Source: Ottelia alismoides
Taxonomy: Eukaryota > Streptophyta > Magnoliopsida > Alismatales > Hydrocharitaceae
Length of the DNA: 64,000 nt
Reading direction: 5' to 3'
Assembly (NCBI GenBank): GCA_037367405.1
Contig: JAZKJV010008259.1
Location: forward strand, 1-64,000
Shown piece by piece: positions 47,290 through 59,487 of this stretch. Both the position numbers and the translations under genes were made by a program. Numbering within the stretch: position 1 is the stretch's first letter; each line of letters begins with the position of its first letter. The notes below the pieces were generated by a model that did not search any database, was not told the DNA's origin, and saw nothing but the letters and a program-made list of their open reading frames with translations.

Positions 47290-47900
47290 TCCACAAAATT
47301 AGAAAATTAATGAATGGTTCATTAAGATTTCTAATACTGAAAATCAAACCTTATAAGATCAATAGGAGGATGAAGATCATTTGATAATGATCTGGCATCA
47401 AGCCTTGGACATTTTTCTGTTGATTTGATCAATACACTAGTAAGATATGGAATTTTAGAATGTCTAAAAATTTCAAATCTTACATACCTGTGAATATAGT
47501 ATTCAAAGAAAAATGTCCAATACACCCTTCTTCTAAGAAAGGTGTAAGATGTCAAGGTATTCGGTATCTCATACATATTGATGTATGTGGATCATCTATA
47601 TCATAGTGAACATTATGGATATGTGATATCTATTGATGATCATGTATGATATGAGGTTTCTTCTCTTCACCTGAGAAACCTTTGAAATGTTCAAAGATTT
47701 CACAATTTTGGTTCAGAACCAAAGTTTGAAAGAAGATTAAATGAATTTGATCTAACCAAGGTAGCAAGTACCTATTAGATAAAATTCAAAGAATACCTTA
47801 TGGAGATATGAATATAATTTCTATCTCAATCCTCCTAACACACCTAAACTCAATGGAGTTGTAGGGAGATACAATTGGATCATGTGTGACATGATTTGGT
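47290..47900 (+). pseudogene. Ty1/Copia integrase remnant
   Basis: An HIDVCGSSIS-like string at 47574-47603 matches the start of the integrase core (first catalytic Asp at 47580-47582). It is followed by a YGYVISIDDHV-like strand and an ETFEMFKDF helix, all in the expected order. The zinc-binding and GKMSNTPF-like segments precede it. Frames change repeatedly; it cannot be functional. Confidence 0.55.
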
Positions 47901-48329
47901 CAATGATGAATTTTGGCATAATTTCCTCTTAGTTTCCAGATATATATATGTGTAGTAGAGACTACAATATATATCCTTAATAAGATTCCATGCAAGTAAG
48001 CTGGAATCTAGCACTTGAGAGTGTCGCTTCATTAGGAAAATAAAGGATGGTATTGGATACCTACTTTATGACCTTGAGATTCTTAAAAGATCTCATTTCT
48101 GAGAATGTGATTCTTGGAGGATTGAGACTCTTGAGAATCAAGATGAAAATGAAGTGAAGGAACTCATTTAATCTTGAGATGACAATGAGGCTCCTAAAAT
48201 CAGAAACTAAAAGGATAATTAAAGATGAAACATTAATACCTCTTCAAATGAGTTTGAAGATGTATTCCATGTGTCAGTTAACTCTGAGAGTGATCGGACT
48301 TCATGTGATGAAGCTCCTAAGGATCATGA

Positions 48330-49030
48330 CATGGAAAGATGGATATTAACAATAAAGTCTAAAGTAGACTTCATATACAAGTGTTGTATATGGACCCTCG
48401 AGGATCCACCGATATGGGTAAGACCCATAAAGGTGTAAATGGATCTTCAAGAAGAGAGGGAACCTGATGAGAAGGTAGAGACCTTCAAAGCTCGGTTCGT
48501 AGCCATAAGCTACACACCGGAAGAGAAGACATTGCTTGCAATGAGACTTGCTCTTCAGTAACCATGCTTAAATCATCAGAATATTGTTAACCTTAGCTAC
48601 ACAACTTGACTATTGCATCTTCAAGATGTAAGTCGAAATTGCATTCCTCTAAGAATACCTCTCTGAGGATATTCACATGAAGTAGCCCCAGAGCTTCATG
48701 ATTGGGGAAAGTAAGGTGTGAAAGCTAAAGAAACCCATCTGTGGACTCAAATAAGCTTCTTCTTGTTGGAACATAAGATTTGATGAAATTATAAATGTTA
48801 TGATTTCAGATAGAATCTTGATGTACCATGTGAAGCTTAGTGGGAGTGCCTTTGTGTTCATCGTGCTAAATGTAGATAATATCTTAATCATTTGGAATGA
48901 TATAAGGATGATAATAAGTGTTTTATAGACTGGCTATTCCATACCTTGAGATATGATCTCAAGAATACCTCTTAGATCTTAGTTCTGAAGTTGTTCAGAA
49001 GCAAAGAAAAGAGGGCATTGGGACTGTCAC
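48330..49030 (+). pseudogene. Ty1/Copia reverse transcriptase remnant
   Basis: Recognisable pieces are LEDPPIWVRPIKV, DEKVETFKARFVAISYTPEE (about 48470-48525), an MDVKTAFL-like region reduced to fragments, and FIVLNVDNILIIWNDI (48857-48904). In the last, the catalytic YVDD has become NVDN (48869-48880), so a metal-binding Asp is lost. Several in-frame stops are present. Confidence 0.65.
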
Positions 49031-49179
49031 ATTTGTAGTACACCTTGGACACATTCCATTCTTGGAAATTCCAAGAAAGGCTTCCTTCCCTTGAGATATG
49101 GTACTGACCTATCTAAAGGGATAGCACCTCAAAGAGTTGAGGAAGTGAATGCTAGAAATGCTTGCACTTGTGCATCAGT

Positions 49180-49700
49180 TATGAGAAGCTAAGTGTATGC
49201 TAAATATGTACAAAAGCCAGATATCTGCCATGCAGTGGGAGTAGTAAAGTGTTGCTAATCCTGCTATGGAGAAAAACACTTGATTGCAGTAATAACAAAA
49301 TCTTCATAAATGACAAGATTTTTTGAGATAGTGATCTCAAAGTCATATCTTCAAAAGCTTAAGACTTTATAAATAGAGATCTAAAAGGTCTTACCTGTGG
49401 ATACCTTGAGAGATAGTGATCTCCAGAATAAGGGTATCCTGATAAGGATTATGGAAATACTTGTTATAATAATTATTGAGCAATAGTGTCAAGGACACTA
49501 TAATTGCTTTATCAAGATTGAGTATTGGTTGCATAAGATGCAACATTCGCATTGGATGCGAGAACTGTTACCTAGGGATATGCAAGTACCGTAAAAGGAC
49601 TTGGCATAGTCTTTTGGGAACAGAGTGACTGATCAGCTTACCTAGCTATTTCTAAATAGCCTTTGATTGTCACATGAGTGTGGGTTTAAATGATTAGCCC
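49180..49700 (+). pseudogene. Ty1/Copia RNase H remnant
   Basis: Position between RT and the 3' polypurine tract, and strings such as ARYLPCSGSSKVLL (after a YAMLCTRPDI-type segment) and WLHKMQHSHW, fit the Copia RNase H region. Conservation is weak and frames are broken. Confidence 0.4.
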
Positions 49701-49720
49701 ATTAATGGCTCTTTGGACTA

Positions 49721-49729
49721 GTGGGAGAT
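49721..49729 (+). promoter_or_regulatory. polypurine tract of the Ty1/Copia element
   Basis: GTGGGAGAT directly precedes TGTTGG at 49730, the standard plant Copia polypurine tract and LTR start. Confidence 0.75.
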
Positions 49730-51660
49730 TGTTGGACATGCGAGCCCACAGCGAGCCATTATGCAATAAATGTTATTGCGAATATCATTCCCTGATCTGA
49801 AATGAAGAGTAAATAATTTGCATAATAGGTCCCTCTGTACAATTAGGGTTATGTACCATGGCCATCTTGATGATCATACATCTGTTGATTCAATGATTGA
49901 ATCATAGAGGCTGGTGCTTGGATGAATATCTAAAGGGTTAGATTGAGGACTCATCAAGCACCGTCAAATGATTATTAAGAGATGATCTCCAGCCTGAGTA
50001 GGAGATGGCAATCCTTTCTCACATAGGCTGATATCTGACCGACCTCTTGATGCAGGTCCTCTGCATGGGAATAGTGATTCGGAGGTGTCAGATTAGTTAG
50101 GTCAATGGGTTGACTTAACGAGATCGAGATAACCTAAGTCCTATGTTGAATACTGTCACAACATAGGCACGCATCCTCTGACCGACGACAGATGTGTTAC
50201 TATATGTCTGAGTGTGTACATTTGGCAGACCAATAGGTTGATGACCTAACTAAGATCTATACACTGGCGCACTGGTGTGCATGTAAGGGCATATGAGTAA
50301 TACGATCTCTCAAAGGGATCATACAGGTTCACTACTGAATCGGAAGACATGAGCTCACTCATGAGATATTGGGAAGAATCAAATTCCGTGCACGGTCGTC
50401 TCGCTTTGGAAGCTTGACTGAATTTGTAGGTTTGATATATACTTTTGGAAAGTATATGATCAAGACCTAGGTATGATATATGCTTTTGGAAAGTATATGA
50501 TCGATACCAAATCCCAATGATCAAATGAGAAACTTAGTGATTAAACTCTGAAGAAGACAGTGTAAAATTGATCTTGATCTTCAGATTAATCATGGGTCTT
50601 CCAGTATGCAAGATGTACAGGTATTGGGAATACCTGAGGGTGACGTGATCATAAACGATTGTATATCCATGACGCTTCCATTCCGAGGGAGTGATGAAAC
50701 AGGTCTGGATTTTAGTGACTCCTTCCAGTAGAGAAGCAATCTGATCTTAGTCCAAGTGTTGGACATTGGTCTGAATGAGATTCAGATTCAATGAAGATTA
50801 GATTTGCGGTCTTGATTTAATCAAGCATCTGTGGGAGGTTCGTTCGATCTAGATTTGAGATAAGATCTCAATATCTAAGTCACTATACATGGAATAATAC
50901 AATCGCCATGTCCTTATCTCCAAGTATTTGCGGAGAAAGCACATTATTCTTGAAAGGGTTCAAGAATAATTCATTTGATGAAATGCATATCCAAGCAAGA
51001 AGGACTTGATGATTAAATTGGATTTTATTATCAAGCACTAATATGAATATGATTCATATTGTGAGAATAATTATCCAAGATAATTAAATGGGATTTAATT
51101 ATCAAGGATTAGAGAATGTGGATAATACTATCCATAATATTTGTATTATAAATATGATTTATAATATACATATATTAAAGAGAGAGAAATATCGTAAATA
51201 GCATTTGTTAATTATTAAATGTGGATTGGATTCACATTTATTAATTAATTGGAAATTTAATTTACAAATTAGTTTGGGTTGTGAATTGATTCACATATTT
51301 TCAATGGCATGATTGAAATATTCACAAATTAATTTGGAATTAATTTTGTGGATAAATTTTGTGATAATAGTTATCACAAATTATTAAGAGATAATATGAT
51401 ATAATAAAAAGGAGATTTTAAGCCACCATTTTAGGAGGCTACATTATATCCATTTTATTATCTTGATAAATCTCTTAATTAATTGATTTATGTTAAATTA
51501 AATTGTGTTGATAATGTTGCAACATATATTTAATCTAATTATAAATAAATGTTGTTGGTTTTAACCAACCACAATCATAGCCATCGATTTTACATGGACC
51601 AAGCCTGGCCGTTGGATCCATGTATCCCATGGATTGAGATCCATTGGATCCCAAACTAGA

Positions 51661-51670
51661 ATAAAAGGAG
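51661..51670 (+). promoter_or_regulatory. Copia LTR TATA box
   Basis: ATAAAAGGAGG, then about 60 bp to a (CT)n tract; the usual layout of plant Copia LTR promoters. Confidence 0.45.
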
Positions 51671-51719
51671 GGCTAGGGTAGCCTTCCAAGGTACATCATT
51701 AAGAGTTGTACAAGGTTAC

Positions 51720-51743
51720 AACTCTCTCTCTCTCTCTCTCTCA
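51720..51743. repeat. (CT)n microsatellite in the Copia LTR
   Basis: A pure CT run of roughly 11 repeats, followed by a further CT-rich stretch to about 51771, lies in the presumed transcript leader. Confidence 0.8.
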
Positions 51744-52237
51744 TATTCTCACCCTCTCTCTTTCTCTCTTCCAAAAAATGGCCGTCCATCTTGTGTTGAG
51801 AAAGGAGAGACTCTCGGCTTCTTCTTCGACGACTTGAGGATCTCCTTCTTCTTAGGGAGTTTCTTACTCTAAAGGAAGATGACGGATTTCGTTTGACGAA
51901 ATTAGGGGATCCATTGCTTGGATCTTCATCAAGGATTGCGGGACAGACGCGACTCATCATCGTGCCTGCGAGTGCGTTCTTCGTGGATCGGACTTGAGAC
52001 AGGAGGATCTCGACTTTGGGATCTCACGATCGCAACCACGCTTCAAGAGGTATTCATTATACTTGTGGTTTGATGAAACGATCCGAGAAGTGTTCTCGTG
52101 ATCATGTGGTTTCATCTTTAATTTTAAAATTTTTAATTTCCGCCGCATCTAGAATTTAGTACGACTAGTTGCTCCGATTGCATACGATGCAATCAACACG
52201 CTTCTGTGATGCGCTTAAGGATTCTCAATATCCTTCA

Positions 52238-53279
52238 CACATTACTAATAATAATTGCATGCTCCTATAGTCTCTTACATTTGTATTTAGTAAAATTAAT
52301 AAATTTTAATTATTTGGACTTGAGAACACATGTCGGGAGAGTTCACATACAGTGCTGGTAGGAGATATTGTGGCAGGCACCGAGTGGCATCGAAGACCGT
52401 ACTTTTGGTCTCATTTCTGAATGATTAACATATGTTTCTTACGACTAATAACAGTTGTCGTTTATGGTGATTTTGTTGATTGCACACCGTCATGTGGATA
52501 GGTTTGAAAATTCTATTTTGCATACTACATGGAGAGAGTTGGGAAGCATTGTAAGTCCTGTAACTGAGCATGCATCCTTAGATTCAATGATGAGATTTCC
52601 ATCATCGAATCATGTTGCATGGCTTTTTCACTATCTCCCTCTGATTTTGAGCACCTAGAACTCAAATGAAAATCTAAAGAAATGGTTAGGCACTTGCATG
52701 CAAAATACCCAAAAAAGTGAAAACACAACACCTACCCCCATCTCTACTAACAAAAAGAACAAAAATATGAAAAATCAAAAATACCAAAAAAGTGATCGCA
52801 GTTGACGTGAAATCGCGTCGGCCATGGAGGAGCCAGCACCAGCAACCGATCCAATGCTAGCCATGGGAGCAGAGACCTTGACTTTTGCTTGTCCACCATC
52901 ATCAACACCTTCACCTCTAGCTTATGCACCTTTTTGTGATCCAGATGAACAGAATATTGTGGGCAAGAATTTTGTTGTAAATAAGAACACTGCTTTTGAT
53001 TTCTGCTCTATAAACATTCCTTTTCATGATAGAATAGAAAAATCCAAAAAAATAGCAAAAAGGTGTACAAGCATTATCTGATCATGGAGTTCTGGATATT
53101 CTTAGCAATTTGAGTATTGAGATACATTTTATGAAAGCCATGGAATACATGCCCACTATGAAGAAAGGCTAGAAGGAGGCATGTACAAACAAGCATCAAC
53201 CAACTCGTCACAACAGATTCCAACAAGTGGAGAAGCGCATCCTTACCATGGCTACCGTAGTAGCCATCAGCAATCTCCT
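52238..53279 (+). repeat. 1.04-kb direct repeat, copy 2 (Athila leader and ORF start)
   Basis: The second copy of 43592-44634, about as long and differing by scattered substitutions. It is continuous with the downstream Athila coding region, so this is the copy in its natural context. Confidence 0.9.
52824..53081 (+). CDS. Athila-like element ORF, N-terminal segment
   Basis: The ATG at 52824 opens an 85-codon frame (MEEPAPATDPMLAMGAET) that is Pro/Ser-rich, then hydrophilic, ending with a HDRIEKSKKIAKR segment. The upstream copy at 44179 has a stop at codon 3, supporting this as the real start. It is followed in another frame by the pre-protease block, so a frameshift separates the two. No Gag capsid domain is present; this element appears to go almost directly from a short N terminus to the protease region. 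Confidence 0.4.
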   Translation: MEEPAPATDPMLAMGAETLTFACPPSSTPSPLAYAPFCDPDEQNIVGKNFVVNKNTAFDFCSINIPFHDRIEKSKKIAKRCTSII

Positions 53280-53700
53280 GCAAAAGAAGCAAGACAAAGG
53301 GGCATCTTTGATGGGATGAAAAAATTCTGACCAAGTCTTTGAGCAAATCCTTCTTGGCAATGGTTCTTCCATCAACATTTTTCCCTCGTCATTACTGCAA
53401 GAGTTCGGGATGGGATCGTTGAAGCAGACATGCATGATGATTCAATTCACAAATTGATCCATCAAACGACCCTAAAGATTTTGGAAGACGTTCTAGTAAA
53501 GGTGCAGGATATGTAGTTTCCCGTTGATTTTGTAGTCCTTGATATGGACTTACCTGCACCATTACTTCACACCCCTAATATCCTTGGGCGGCCATTCCTG
53601 CGTACACAGAGGTTGTAGTTGACTGTGGGTCTAGGAAGATCACATTCAACTCGAGCAATCACAGAGTTACAATAGACATGGTCAGTGAGATAAGGATCGC
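53085..53700 (+). pseudogene. Athila-like pre-protease and protease region
   Basis: A pre-protease block (ILSNLSIEIHFMKAMEYMP from about 53100) matches the helix that precedes protease in Athila polyproteins. The protease active-site region reads LGNGSSINIF at 53352-53381, where DLGAS-type residues are expected, so the catalytic Asp is missing. Further on come VDFVVLDMDLPAP, then NILGRPFLRT (53577-53606) and VDCGSRKITF. At least four stops or shifts are present. Confidence 0.7.
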
Positions 53701-54248
53701 ATATGACGAAAGTCGTGCAACACCTCCTGAAGTAGACGATGACTTGATTGCAGAGATCAGAGATACAAACCTCTCTTTGAATGACAAATGTACCCTGGAA
53801 ATCCTCTCTCTTAAGGAGGACTAGGAAAGCACAATCGATACAAGCTCTGAGGGCACTTGGGAGACAGAATCTAATTTATTGATACATCTCTTTGATTCAG
53901 ACAATTCATGCCAGTACTAACATGATGAATTCATTGTAGATCTATTCGGCACATTGTCACTTAAACAAAAAGCCACAGAAGATAGCAACACTACCTCAAA
54001 AACTATGGCAAATAATCCTCCAATCAGCATAGTTTCTGAAGTCAATGAGAAACATGCCAGATCATAGCCTGAATTAAAGCCACTTCTGGAATGCCTTAAG
54101 TATGTTTTCCTTTCAAGTGCCGAGAACATGTATCCGATCATCATCAAGAGCAGGCTGAACCTGGATCAATAATCTTGACTCCTCGAGGTTGTAGAAAAGA
54201 ACCGCAAGGAACTTGGTTGGCATGTCTCAAATCTCAACAAGATAAATC
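53701..54248 (+). pseudogene. Athila-like protease-RT linker
   Basis: An acidic linker (for example DESRATPPEVDDDLIAEIRD near 53708) leads to a PELKPLLECLKYVFLS segment (54069 onward), the usual lead-in to the Athila RT, and then to LEVVEKNRKELGWHVSNLN. It is interrupted by several stops. Confidence 0.6.
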
Positions 54249-54950
54249 TTGCTCTGTGCTCACACATATCTATTTGGAAGACGCCTAACCGTCCTGAAAG
54301 TTCAAAGGAAATTGAACCCAAATTTATGGGACGTCTTCATGAAAGAGATCACGAAGCGATGTGACACATGCTTCATTTATCCCATCTTTGATTCAAAATG
54401 GGTGAGCCCTCTACATTTAGTGCCTAAGAAACCTGACTCACTCTGGTTAGCAATGGTAGAAGAGATGAGATTTCTACTCATATATCGACATCCTAGCATG
54501 TATATGTCGATTACTACCGCCTTAATGCTGCAACCAAGAAGGACCGCTTCACCTTACCGTTCATTGATCAAGTGTTGGAAAGCTCAGCCAGAAAGGAGTT
54601 CTTCTGCTTTATGGATGGGTACTCCAAGTACAACTGAGTTGTAATCGCCCATGAGCATCAAGAAAAGACTCCCTTTACTTGCATGTTTGGCACCTATGCT
54701 TTTAGGAGAATTCCCTTTGGACTATGCAATGCACCACCCACATTTCAAAGATGCATGCTTGTAGTTTTTGCTGAGTTGGTAGGCAGTTTTCTCGAGGTGT
54801 TTATGGACGACTTCTCTGTCTATGGTGACAATTTTGATTTATGTCTTCAGCACTTGGGTCGAGTACTTCAGAAATTCCATGAAGTCAATCTTGTTCTATG
54901 TTGGGAAAGAGCCACTTCATGGTCACAAAAGGGATTGTGCTAGGTCATAT
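54249..54950 (+). pseudogene. Athila-like reverse transcriptase
   Basis: The domain blocks are in order: VQRKLNPNLWDVFMKEI and DSKWVSPLHLVPKK (frame 0), then, after a shift, DYYRLNAATKKDRFTLPFID, FFCFMDGYSKYN, TFGTYAFRR-like IPFGLCNAPPTFQRCM, and EVFMDDFSVYG with the catalytic FMDD intact at 54800-54811. The wording of these motifs is characteristic of Athila/Tat Gypsy elements. Two frameshifts and at least one in-frame stop (near 54640) disable it. Confidence 0.85.
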
Positions 54951-55610
54951 CGATTCCAAACGTGGCTGGAAGTTGAACAAGCAAAGGTCGATGTGATTTC
55001 TAATTTAGATACACCTCAGACAGTTAGAAATGTTAGGTCATTCCTGGGGCATGCGGGATTATACAGGAGATTCATTCATGACTTTAGTAGCATTACCCTA
55101 CCTATCATAGAATTGTTGTGCAAGGAGACTGAGTTCAATATTGATCAACAAGTTCTCCTCTTATTTAATCAACTGAAGGAGCTCATCACTCAAGCTCCCA
55201 TCCTAGGTCCACCAGATTGGTCTCTTCCTTTACAGATCATGACGGATGGATCAGACTTTGCAGTTGGGGTTGTCTGGGATAAATAAAAGATAAGGCACAC
55301 ACTCCATTCACTATTCCAGCAAGAAACTAGATGAAGCTCGAGGAAATTACACTGTGGCACATAAAGAGTTTCTGGTTATGGTATTTGCCCTTGAGAAATT
55401 CATATCTTATCTACTTGGATCAAAAGTCACCATCTACACTGACCACTCTGCTATCTGATACTTGCAAAAGAAGAAGGATGACGAGCCTAGATTGATCAGA
55501 TGGATCCTTCTCCTCCAGGAGTTTATTTTGGGAATCAAAGACAAGATTGGGGTTCAGAATGTGGTAGCATATCACCTCTCTAGATTGAGCAACAAGAGCC
55601 TCTACTGAGT
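54951..55610 (+). pseudogene. Athila-like RNase H region
   Basis: A connection block (VRNVRSFLGHAGLYRRFIHD near 55030) and QAPILGPPDWSLPLQIMTDG precede RNase H. A stop at 55283 and a shift lead to YSSKKLDEARGNYTVAHKE, FALEKFISYLLGSKVTIYTD, and KDKIGVQNVVAYHLSRL. The TDHSAI motif is kept, followed by a stop. The order and spacing are normal for the Gypsy tether-RNase H segment. Confidence 0.8.
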
Positions 55611-55655
55611 AGTGTACCCATCACAAACACCTTTCCTGATAAGTCGATTCTGGTT

Positions 55656-57031
55656 GTGGACTCACTCCCTTGGTATGCCAACATTGTGAACTACCTCGTT
55701 TCGGGTGTAGTCTCACAAGATTGGATGAAAATCAAGAACAAATTCTTGTCCACCATCCATTTCTACCAATGGAAAGAAGACCCACTTCTATTAAGGGAAG
55801 GAGCATATTGTATTTGGTGCATGTGTATTCCTCGGGAGGAGAATCATAGTGTCCTCGAGCATTGTCATTCGCTCGAATTTGGTGGACATCACTCTGGAGA
55901 TAGAATGGCAGAGAAAGTATTGCAGTGTGGCCTCTGGTGGCCTACACACTATTTAAGGATGTCACTGCATTCGTCAAGCACAGCATTGATTGTTAAAGAC
56001 GGAAAGGAACCTTTATATATAAAGATTCCATGCCCTTGAAGTTAATTTATATAGCTAATATATTTTATGCTTGGGGCATTGACTTCATGGGACCCTTCCC
56101 TGATAGTTAGGGATACGAACACATCCTTCTTGTCATTGATTATATGAGTCACTGGATTGAAGCTATCCCTTCTCAAGTCGCTGAAATCCATACAGTGTGT
56201 CGATTTCTCAGAGAAAGCATCATTGCATGGTTCGTGATTTCGAAGATACTCATATCAAATGAGGGTAGTCACTTCATCAATCGAGAGGTCAAGAAATTAA
56301 CAAAGGAATACGACATCGAGCACCGAGTCGCATATCCTTACCATCCTCAGACCAATGGCATGGTTGAATTATCAAACAGAGAAATCAAGAGAATCCTCCT
56401 AAAGCTTGTAAAGTCGAATAGGAAAAATTGGTCCCAACTTTTGAACTTCGTCCTTTGGGCATACAGAACCGCTTACAAGTCCCCCTTAAGCATGTCACTC
56501 TACCATTTTGTGTATGGAAAGCCATGCCATCTGCCAGTGGAGCTAATTCACAAATCATTATATGCCATCAATATCTACATTCTGGACTCACAAAGAAGTG
56601 GTCATAATAGAAAAGAGGATCTGAACACGCTCTTGGAGTTCTGAGACTATGCATATGATAACACATTAATGTACACATATAACGTTAAACGTTGGCATGA
56701 CTGACACATTAGAAGAAAGACCTTTGAGACTGGATAGAAAGTGTGGCTATTTGATGCAAAGTTAAAGATATTCTCGTGTAAATTAAAAAGTAAATGGACA
56801 AGACCATTCGAACTTCAAGAAGAGCATGACAAAGGAAGCATTGTGATATCTGAATTGTCTCCTAATGCACAACCATTTGTCGTCAACGGTCAGTTGTTGA
56901 AGCCTAACCTCGACCATGACACTCTCTTGACTGTTGTCGATTTTTTCCAAGTGATATGCACCGAAGGAGCATCCGCAACCTTAGAAACATCAGTTGATTC
57001 AGATAACTTCACTCAAAAACTCTTACTTTAA
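55656..57031 (+). pseudogene. Athila-like integrase with C-terminal domain
   Basis: A degraded zinc-binding region (HSLEFGGHHSGDRMAEKVL, then WWPT) is followed by the core. The first Asp is at 56081-56083 (GIDFMGPF). The second catalytic residue is Asn (ISNEGSHF, 56258-56260) where Asp is expected, and the Glu is at 56366-56368 (VELSNREIKRIL), giving the D-D-35-E spacing. GKPCHLPVELIHKS, KVWLFDAKLKIF and VNGQLLKP are the Athila-type C-terminal marks. Stops occur at 56038, at about 56108 and at 56642. The D-to-N change alone would abolish strand transfer. Confidence 0.85.
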
Positions 57032-57117
57032 GTTTTCATATTTTCTTCTTTTCTTCTTGTTGTTTTCATTTTTCTTTTTCTACCAAAAATATGTCACCCC
57101 TTTTTGTCAATCTTATA

Positions 57118-57477
57118 TACTTAGGACGTACTTTGTCCTAAGTATAGGGGGTGTGCAGCCTGAAATTCTTTCATTCTTTGATCCCCTCCATCGTCTCCTC
57201 TTTTCATCTATACTTAGGGATATATTACCCTAAGTATAGGGGGAGACAATCTGGGTGTTATTTGTTCATCCCATCCCTCGACCCTCCCTGCATGTGGATA
57301 CAATATGCTATACTGAGGATTATCTGATATTAAGTATAGGGGGACATCCGATTTCTCATTCTTCCCTTTCTTATTCTTTCATCATTGTAGAATAGGCTTT
57401 TTTATACTCATTACCAATTATACCTTCTATTCTCTCTCGATATATGAGGGCATAGCTCAAGCTAGATACAGGGGGGT
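57118..57477 (+). repeat. polypurine-hairpin array of the Athila-like element
   Basis: Units are ATACTTAGGAC...GTCCTAAGTATAGGGGG (57118-57151), ATACTTAGGG...CCCTAAGTATAGGGGG (57210-57243), a decayed TACTGAGGAT...TAAGTATAGGGGG (57309-57343) and a decayed final unit ending AGATACAGGGGGG (about 57477). It has the same position (after the last ORF, before the 3' LTR) and the same design as the arrays in the RT-less elements. Confidence 0.8.
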
Positions 57478-57499
57478 CATATATACTTCGTATATACTT

Positions 57500-59487
57500 T
57501 AGCCGTAACTCGTACTTTTGTATTTTTAATAAGCATGTCTAAATTAATCTTTATATCCAAACATATAACATTCATAAGATCAATTAATAAAAAGATGCAT
57601 ATTATTCGTCAAATTATTTTTGTATATACTGTTTAACAAATCAGGTAAAAATGATTTGCAAAATGTTTGAAAAATAGTTTGAAAATCTATTTAAAAAATC
57701 TTTTAAAACTATTTTAAAAATATTTTGTTAAATATTTTCAACCTAGTAAAAATGTTTTGTTTGAAAAAATTTCTTTTCTTTGTGTAAAATAAAAATGATT
57801 GAAAAACCTATTTGCAAATAGTTTTGAAAATGAGTGCAAAAATATCCAAAAAATCTATATATATATATATATATTGTTCAAAAAAACTTTGCAAAATGAT
57901 TTTCAAATGCATGTAAATGTTTGTAAAAGTTAGTTGTAAAAATTATTTTGGACTATAGTTTTCAAAATTGTTTGTAAACTTTTGTTCAAAAAATTTTGAG
58001 AAATATATGCAACCTTCAAAAGAAATTCTTTAAAAACTATATAAACCTACCAATAAAAATAACTCACATTCAATCTATAAACCATTCAACCTTAATTCTT
58101 GTAAATAAAAAAAAGACACGTGCTTGTGTAAATATTTGCGCGTACTTCCTTTTTGCGTAAAAAGTATTTTTTCTAAAAAACCTTAAATTTTGCAAAATAC
58201 AAAAAAAATCCAAAAATATTTGCAAAAACATTTCTTCAAAAATTGCTTTAAAATTTGCAAAACTTTCTAAAAATCTATAAAAAAAAGTTCAAAATTAGAT
58301 AATGGCATCACAAAAAGATTTTCTTGCATTGTACATAGCATTCGTATTTTTGGGAATAATATAGACAATTAAACAGGTCAAAATAAAGTCCAGAGATAGA
58401 AGCTTGAAATAGACCTTAATACACTGAATTTTAGAGGAACCCATTGAGGACTGGAAGTGGAGATATTTCTGGTCATCTTGTCTTAATTCGTTAGGTTCCA
58501 TAAGACAATGTTCATGAGTCAATTCAATATGCTTAAACAAAACCCTTCATAACATTCGTATGATTCTTAAAACAGTGACTTGACAGGAAACCTCACACCT
58601 AGCACTTGGCTCAACTTAGATGGACTGTTGAAAAATCTTGGAGTCTAAGTCGGAATGATGCAAGGCCGCTTCGTCAAGGCTTGCTCAGGAACCATTCTTG
58701 GGGATCAGCGACATCGGTACTCTAACCCACTTCTTTTCCTAACAATGATATCTAAAGATTGGAGATGGATTGAGATAATGCTTTAGATGAGGAATGGCCT
58801 GCTGGCGCAACTTTTCCAAGACCCCAAAAAATTAGGTGGAACAAAAGATGCTACATCCACAGGGGCATAAACAAGAATGCGGGAGTTGTACAAAGACATA
58901 GAAAATATCCAAATAAGCCTATACCAAAAATTCCACCAAAAATTTGAGCTTCAGAAAAAGCCTGCTTCTTGGTGAAGAATCAGTTACACTAACCGACTTC
59001 ATAAGGGAGTAAAGGCTACACTGGTCCATTCCCACTTCTCTTCCCAATCTTTTGATATCTTCCTCCATTCGGTTGTAAAGACTGAGAGTGAAGAGAATAT
59101 ATATCTCCACGAGGATGAGTCTCCATAAGAGCATACATCTTGATGGTTCAATGGTTTGGTCTGAAAAGAGCTGAACAAATCCACACACATAGTTCTATCA
59201 TTTTACGGTAGCAAGAGTATGCGACTAGGAGGATAGTTCTGACCTGACTGTGATTTGGACTGGATGATAGGAATATGGAATCTGAGGGTTGTTACGTCAC
59301 ACTTCCCAACTTAATGGGGTTCCGAACACACCATTAATCCAAAGGCTTTCTCTGAGCTCCAAACTTTGACTTTACCACAAGATAAATTTAAAAGTCAACA
59401 ATTATTCCAAGTAATTTCTTTTTCTTTTCCTTATTTTTCATTTTCCACACTTATCGCATAAGTATTTGTTAGGGAATAGCAATAGCA
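57500..59487 (+). other. 3' untranslated internal region of the Athila-like element
   Basis: AT-rich with many TTTGAAAA/TTTTCAAA runs (57640-58270) and an (AT)n run near 57858. It shares landmarks with the RT-less elements: ACCTTAATACACTGAATTTTAGAGGAACC (split here as ACCTTAATACACTG and TTTTAGAGGAACC) near 58413 and TACACTGGTCC near 59028. Minus-strand frames of up to 89 codons have no support. Confidence 0.55.

Larger units (their letters stand above)
44635..52237 (+). mobile_element. 7.6-kb block containing a decayed Ty1/Copia retrotransposon
   Basis: Domain order (Gag-like, integrase, RT, RNase H, then polypurine tract and LTR) is that of Ty1/Copia. The tract GTGGGAGAT followed by TGTTGG at 49721-49735 is typical of many plant Copia elements. 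All coding parts are full of stops and shifts. A 5' LTR and its tRNA-Met primer site were not found; 44635-46200 is non-coding and does not visibly match the 3' LTR. The block sits between two copies of Athila sequence. Confidence 0.75.
49730..52237 (+). mobile_element. 3' LTR of the Ty1/Copia element
   Basis: It begins TGTTGGACATGCGAGCC. The promoter part has a TATA-like ATAAAAGGAGG at 51661 followed by a CT-rich leader. The end is either ATCAACA at 52198 or the junction with the Athila repeat at 52237. The length of about 2.5 kb is within the range of large Copia LTRs. No 5' partner was recognised for comparison. Confidence 0.6.

Noticed and set aside
58919..59190. Overlapping minus-strand frames of 89 and 63 codons
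   Set aside because: They lie in the 3' untranslated region of the Athila-like element and have no counterpart in related elements.
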